From: Chloroflexota bacterium | GTDB lineage: Bacteria > Chloroflexota > UBA11872 > UBA12225 | Direction: 5' to 3' | NCBI GenBank assembly: GCA_947446285.1 | Contig: CANFGH010000022.1 | Location: 1-36,135, forward strand | DNA: 36,135 nt | Part shown: in pieces, positions 32,567 to 36,135 of the stretch | Numbering within the stretch: the stretch's first letter is position 1 | How the letters are laid out: the number at the start of each line of letters is the position of its first letter | Made by a program: the position numbers and the translations under genes | Notes under the pieces: generated by a model | Database searches by the model: none | What the model saw: only the letters and a program-made list of their open reading frames with translations | Told to the model about the DNA's origin: nothing

Positions 32567-33091
32567 TTACCACGGAAGTCCGTGGAGGTCAACGTCGCCC
32601 GATGGCCACGCTGCTGAACCAATGGGCCTTGCCATCGTGACGATTTCCAAAAGACGGTGCCCGTCCGGTTGGTCAAAGCGAACTGGCGCGTCAAGGCGGT
32701 TCCAGCCGAGGCGCTCATAGAAGCTCACCTTGCTCTCGAGACAGACAAGCACGATGTGTCGTGCATCGGGCATTGTTGCCTCGGCTACCTCGGCGGCCCG
32801 ACGGACGACCATTGATCCGTACCCCAAGCCCCGGACGTCTGGCCGGGCCATCACTGAATAGAGCCCGGCGACGTGATGCTCGTCGGTGCCGACCCGGATT
32901 GTCCGTTCAAGCACCCCGGCGTGACCGACGAGTTCGCCATTCTTCCAAAGCAGGACGCGCGTCGGTCGATCAACCGGAGATGCCCAGACATACGGGGGCA
33001 CTCCAAAGTCAACTGTTGATCGCAACGCAGCCAACGCATCGGTTTCGCGCGTGGTGAAGTCACAGAACTGGTGAACTTCAATCGTGACCAC
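32567..33091 (-). CDS. GNAT-family N-acetyltransferase
   Basis: This 174-residue protein transfers an acetyl group from acetyl-CoA to an amine. The acetyl-CoA loop (motif A) is ARPDVRGLGYGSMVVRRA, and the family's later strand and helix read IVLVCLESKVSFYERLGW. The C-terminal block WPSGDVDLHGLPW resembles a terminal motif seen in aminoglycoside 2'-N-acetyltransferase-like GNATs, as does the VGHAGVLERTIRV strand; that relation is suggestive only, and resistance should not be assumed. I chose the GTG at 33091, six bases after AAGGAG; an ATG at 33175 in the same frame is possible but lacks a ribosome site. It lies 114 bp downstream of the second OppC gene on the same strand. Confidence 0.82.
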   Translation of the reverse strand: MVTIEVHQFCDFTTRETDALAALRSTVDFGVPPYVWASPVDRPTRVLLWKNGELVGHAGVLERTIRVGTDEHHVAGLYSVMARPDVRGLGYGSMVVRRAAEVAEATMPDARHIVLVCLESKVSFYERLGWNRLDAPVRFDQPDGHRLLEIVTMARPIGSAAWPSGDVDLHGLPW

Positions 33092-33205
33092 CTGGTTCTC
33101 CTTCTTGATCAGCACGATGTCCGCTCCTGGGATCCTATCCTGATGACCGAAACCCCAGTCCGCGGCAAACTGCATACGACGCGGGTGCCGACAATAGCGC
33201 GCTGA

Positions 33206-34492
33206 TCAGCTGCTGTACGGATCGACTGCATCCCGAAGACCGTCACCGAGAAGGAAATAGCAGGCGACTGTCAGGACAACCGGTAACGCAGGAATGAGCA
33301 TCCACGGGTGGATGAGCACGCTGTCCAATTGCTGGGCATCCTTGAGGAGTACGCCCCAACTGACCGCCGGGGGCAGCATTCCAAGTCCAAGGAAACTCAG
33401 GGTGGTCTCCCCAAGGATTGAATACGGCACTGCTAGGGTCGCTACGACAATGATGTGACTGGCTGCATTCGGGAGCATGTGCGCAAGAATGATCCTCAGG
33501 TGGGAACTGCCGGCAAGTCGTGCTGCTGCAATGTAGTCCAGTGACCGATAGGCCATCACCTTGCCCCGCAGCTCCCTGGCGAGGCCGGTCCATCCGACCA
33601 ATGAGAGTACTAGGGTGATCAGGAAATAGCGCTGCACGATGGTCGTGGTTCGCGGAAGCGCCGCTGCAATCGCAGCCCAGAGTGGCAAGGTGGGTACCGA
33701 CCGAATGATTTCGATTGTGCGCTGGATGACGTTGTCCCAAGTACCGCCAAGGTACCCGGACGTTGCGCCCATGACCGAACCGATCGTGAGGGAAAGGAAC
33801 ACACCAACCAGTCCGACAGTAAGAGACACCTGTGACCCAACCAGCATTCGCGAGAGCACGTCTCTCCCCTGCTGATCTGCCCCGAGGAAGTAGATCTTGG
33901 GTGGGTTCTTGATCGTGTCAAGTTTTGGTGCGACTGAGTCAGGCTGCTGCACCCGAAATGACGCCAACGGGTCTGCGGGGGCGGCGGTTGGAGTGGCAGC
34001 AGCGTTCGCAGGCGAGGCGCCACCTTTCAGTGGCTCGCCCGCCGTGATGCCGAAAAGGTGTACATCTAGCTTGAAGAGGCCGAACAACCAGTACGGGTCA
34101 CCCTTCGGCAGGAACTCAAGCGGGCGGGCGCGGGAACAATCATCGACGTACCGATATTTGAGGAGGAACGGATCGAGGGATTGCTCGAGGGCGCACACGG
34201 CAAGTTGCCCGTCAATGAAAACCATTCGTGTTGGTTCCGCATAACTATGATTGGTGTCGATCCGGTCAGCACCGTACGGGGCAAGGAATGGTGCGAACAC
34301 CGCTAATCCATACATGAGAAGCAAGGTGCGGAGCGCCCAAACAGAGAGGCGATTTCGCGAGAATCGTCGCCAAATCAGTCCCCACTGGGAAATTTCTGAG
34401 CTCCGCGCCTCTTCGGTCGCGTCTGGTCGTGCGTCCGGGCCCGCCTGGTCAGACGCCGCGTCTGGTGATGTCGAATGCACCCTCGAGGTCAC
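33206..34492 (-). CDS. ABC transporter permease (OppC/DppC-like), second system, with long extracytoplasmic insertion
   Basis: The 428-residue permease has TM1 at about 53-72, a C-terminal BPD_transp_1 domain with the EAA-type loop LDYIAAARLAGSSHLRIILA, and the OppC-type ending LLGDGLRDAVDPYSS. Between TM1 and FLGADQQGRDVLSR (202-215) lie about 130 residues that include WLFGLFKLDVHLFG (135-148), the same pattern as in the first system, and then an Ala/Pro-rich linker (153-176). The GTG at 34492 has GAGGTGA upstream. It follows the OppB-like gene by 62 bp. The next gene downstream is a GNAT protein, so no ATPase gene accompanies this module here. Confidence 0.91.
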   Translation of the reverse strand: MTSRVHSTSPDAASDQAGPDARPDATEEARSSEISQWGLIWRRFSRNRLSVWALRTLLLMYGLAVFAPFLAPYGADRIDTNHSYAEPTRMVFIDGQLAVCALEQSLDPFLLKYRYVDDCSRARPLEFLPKGDPYWLFGLFKLDVHLFGITAGEPLKGGASPANAAATPTAAPADPLASFRVQQPDSVAPKLDTIKNPPKIYFLGADQQGRDVLSRMLVGSQVSLTVGLVGVFLSLTIGSVMGATSGYLGGTWDNVIQRTIEIIRSVPTLPLWAAIAAALPRTTTIVQRYFLITLVLSLVGWTGLARELRGKVMAYRSLDYIAAARLAGSSHLRIILAHMLPNAASHIIVVATLAVPYSILGETTLSFLGLGMLPPAVSWGVLLKDAQQLDSVLIHPWMLIPALPVVLTVACYFLLGDGLRDAVDPYSS

Positions 34493-34554
34493 AAAGTCAC
34501 CTCAGTGAACATCCGAACTTTCTCTCTCCAGTGATGATCTGGTCTCACTTCGCA

Positions 34555-35544
34555 TCAACTTTCGTCAAGGCGCACCCGTGGATCCACCCAGGCGAGCAGG
34601 AGGTCAGCGAAAAGGTTGCCGACGATCAGCAAGATCGAGAGCATGAGGAGGAAGGTCACCCCGAGGTACATGTCCTTCTGGATCAATGCTCGAATGTAAA
34701 GGGGGCCTGTAGTAGGCAGGTTCAGGACGATCGAGATCACCACTTCCCCAGAGATCAGTGTCGGAAGGGTTGTGCCCAGTGCCATCACAAGGGGGTGGAG
34801 TGCGTTACGGACCGCGTGGCGCCAGATTACCCGACGCTCATGAAGGCCTTTGGCGCGCGCGGTCTGGACATACTGCTGGCCCAGAACATCTAGGAGATTG
34901 GCGCGCATGATCCGTGTGAGGCTTGCGGTCCCTCCGGCGATCAGGACGACAATTGGGATCCAGATGTGCTTCGCAAAATCAACCAATTTGGCCAGGCTCA
35001 TCGGTTCGTTCTGGTATTCCCGTGAAAAGAGGGTGCCAACTTCCTGACCGAGAACCGTCGCTGAGAAGATCAGCAGTACCAACGCAAACAAGAATTGCGG
35101 AATGGCGACGCCGAGGAATTGCAATATCTGGATGACATAATCCGGAAGCGAGTGCCGGTGGGTGGCGGAATAGACACCTACGGGGATGGAAATGCCCCAA
35201 CTGAATATCAGGGCGAAGAGCGACAGTCCGATCGAGAATCCAAGCCTCGTCCAGATGAGTGTGGAAACGGGCTGGTCCATCGTAAAGGACTGGCCAAAGT
35301 CACCAGTGACCGCGCGAGAAATCCACTTGGTGTACTTCACGTGGATTGGGTCGTTGAGGCCGTACCGGTCTTCGAGTGCTCGGATCTGTTCCGCAGAGAT
35401 CTCGCCACCAGATTGACGCAGTTGGGAAATCTTGGAATCAAGCGCGCTTCCGGGCGGCAGTTCGATGAGGATAAAACTCAAAACGGATATGAGCGCGACC
35501 GCGAAGACCATTGCCGCGAAGCGTCTAATGAGGAACGTGGCCAT
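34555..35544 (-). CDS. ABC transporter permease (OppB/DppB-like), second system
   Basis: This 329-residue permease has the same length as the first system's OppB. It opens with MATFLIRRFAAMVFAVALIS, has SFILIELPPGSALD, an EAA-type loop (LGQQYVQTARAKGLHERRVI), and ends LLLAWVDPRVRLDES. The ATG at 35544 is preferred over 35598, because the upstream residues are Cys-rich and unlike a permease, although the ribosome site is weak. It follows the binding-protein gene by 222 bp, a gap that contains a stem-loop at 35711-35757. Confidence 0.91.
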   Translation of the reverse strand: MATFLIRRFAAMVFAVALISVLSFILIELPPGSALDSKISQLRQSGGEISAEQIRALEDRYGLNDPIHVKYTKWISRAVTGDFGQSFTMDQPVSTLIWTRLGFSIGLSLFALIFSWGISIPVGVYSATHRHSLPDYVIQILQFLGVAIPQFLFALVLLIFSATVLGQEVGTLFSREYQNEPMSLAKLVDFAKHIWIPIVVLIAGGTASLTRIMRANLLDVLGQQYVQTARAKGLHERRVIWRHAVRNALHPLVMALGTTLPTLISGEVVISIVLNLPTTGPLYIRALIQKDMYLGVTFLLMLSILLIVGNLFADLLLAWVDPRVRLDES

Positions 35545-35710
35545 CGGCTGGTTTCGCCTGACTGCACAAGGGCAAGTTTGGTTGTCCGCATGGGTCAAGG
35601 AGCTGGATTGGCGGCCCGGTGCCGGGAATGAAGTCTGCCTAGGATCCGCTCATCGGCAACCTAGACGGTTCCACCAAGGTTGTACCCGGCACGCGGGTCG
35701 CTGAACAACC

Positions 35711-35757
35711 GGAACGGTGGTGCCTCTGCCGCTCCCGGCGGATGACAGCACCGTTCC
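35711..35757 (-). promoter_or_regulatory. Intercistronic stem-loop between second binding-protein and permease genes
   Basis: GGAACGGTG (35711-35719) pairs perfectly with CACCGTTCC (35749-35757), plus two further pairs after one mismatch, enclosing a loop with its own short CCG/CGG stem. It begins ten bases past the binding-protein stop. No T-run follows leftward. It occupies the same place as the stem-loop in the first ABC operon, although the sequence differs. Confidence 0.5.
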
Positions 35758-35766
35758 CAGCTCGTG

Positions 35767-36135
35767 TTATGCGTGGGCTGCCGGGTCAGACCAGTACCAC
35801 GTCTCCGGCTCGTACACCGCAGGCGTAGGGTGGATCCATGGGTTCATGAAGCCACCAAGGGCGAGGTCGTCACGTCTGGGGACGTTCGTCAATCCCTTTT
35901 TGACAAGCACAAGCCGTGGGGGGTTCGCGACGGAACCAGCGTAGAACGGCCCCTCTTCGATGTGGATCTTGATGATGTCCCAGACAAGGCGGTGACGCGC
36001 TGTCGGGTCTGGCTCAATCTTGGTCCGGTCGTAGAGTTCCCAGATACGAGCCACGGCTCCGCCCGGTTCCGGAGCCTCGCGTGGCGGGGTCCGGTCGAAC
36101 GGTTCCTTGTCGAGTTCCTCACCTGCCTTGGATGT
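35767..36135 (-). CDS. Extracellular solute-binding protein, family 5, partial (N-terminus outside window)
   Basis: The right window edge cuts this gene, leaving the last 122 codons. The frame runs unbroken to the edge and reads MARIWELYDRTKIEPDPTAR, then HRLVWDIIKIHIEEGPFYAG. This matches the C-terminal region of the complete binding protein at 6465-8522, which has IWDLWDRVQVEPDEARRNAL. It ends GGFMNPWIHPTPAVYEPETW, a tryptophan-rich finish usual for SBP_bac_5 proteins. It would deliver ligand to the permease pair downstream (OppB 34555, OppC 33206). Confidence 0.88.
   Translation of the reverse strand, partial: TSKAGEELDKEPFDRTPPREAPEPGGAVARIWELYDRTKIEPDPTARHRLVWDIIKIHIEEGPFYAGSVANPPRLVLVKKGLTNVPRRDDLALGGFMNPWIHPTPAVYEPETWYWSDPAAHA

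Noticed and set aside
32567-33175. Aminoglycoside-resistance gene
   Set aside because: The GNAT protein shares only general features with AAC(2')-type enzymes; that is too weak to call resistance.
1-36135. tRNA or rRNA genes, CRISPR arrays, insertion sequences, integrases, prophage
   Set aside because: I looked on both strands for regular repeats, transposase motifs and tRNA-like cloverleaf arms and saw none; a short tRNA could be missed without a covariance search.

Overview
The window is GC-rich bacterial DNA (my impression is about 60% G+C). It holds one unbroken set of chromosomal-type genes, with no phage, transposase, CRISPR or RNA gene that I can recognise. The content points to a free-living heterotroph, possibly Chloroflexota: two family-5 (Opp/Dpp-type) ABC importers whose OppC subunits carry large external insertions, several sugar-acid enzymes, a TrpB2-type tryptophan synthase, a PknB-like kinase, an Amt transporter and a flagellin. 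The phylum is an inference from gene content. No marker gene in the window settles it.

Left part (1-9303): a truncated HpcH/HpaI aldolase lies divergent from an aldo/keto reductase. Next is a complete leftward ABC operon: Tat-exported binding protein (8522-6465), then OppB, OppC, OppD, OppF and a small coiled-coil ORF. An unrecognised 193-residue protein (8722-9303) follows. Middle (9531-17235): a leftward ACS-like acyl-CoA ligase is divergent from a rightward run of galactonate-dehydratase-like enolase, aldo/keto reductase and isochorismatase-like hydrolase. A frameshifted PEBP-family protein, an RraA-family protein and a TIM-barrel isomerase follow.

17323-22586: an unrecognised 609-residue protein, probably rich in alpha-hairpins; a C-terminal remnant of glutamine synthetase joined to an SDR; an L-rhamnonate-dehydratase-like enolase; and a second SDR. 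22825-23797: a lone flagellin with a leader hairpin resembling a CsrA site and a strong intrinsic terminator. 24293-29778 (all leftward): amtB, a tail-anchored Ser/Thr kinase, trpB2, a possible thioredoxin-fold remnant and a Gfo/Idh/MocA oxidoreductase. 30118-36135: a thiamine-diphosphate enzyme, a small repeat-type hypothetical, a GNAT acetyltransferase and a second leftward ABC importer (binding protein, OppB, OppC) with no ATPase genes beside it.

Read together, the enzymes fit oxidative, non-phosphorylating breakdown of sugars or sugar acids. SDR and AKR dehydrogenases would make aldonic acids, two enolase-superfamily dehydratases would give 2-keto-3-deoxy acids, and HpcH/HpaI and RraA aldolases would release pyruvate plus an aldehyde. 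The two ABC importers would bring in the substrates. Each family assignment rests on motifs in the sequence; the linked pathway is my inference.
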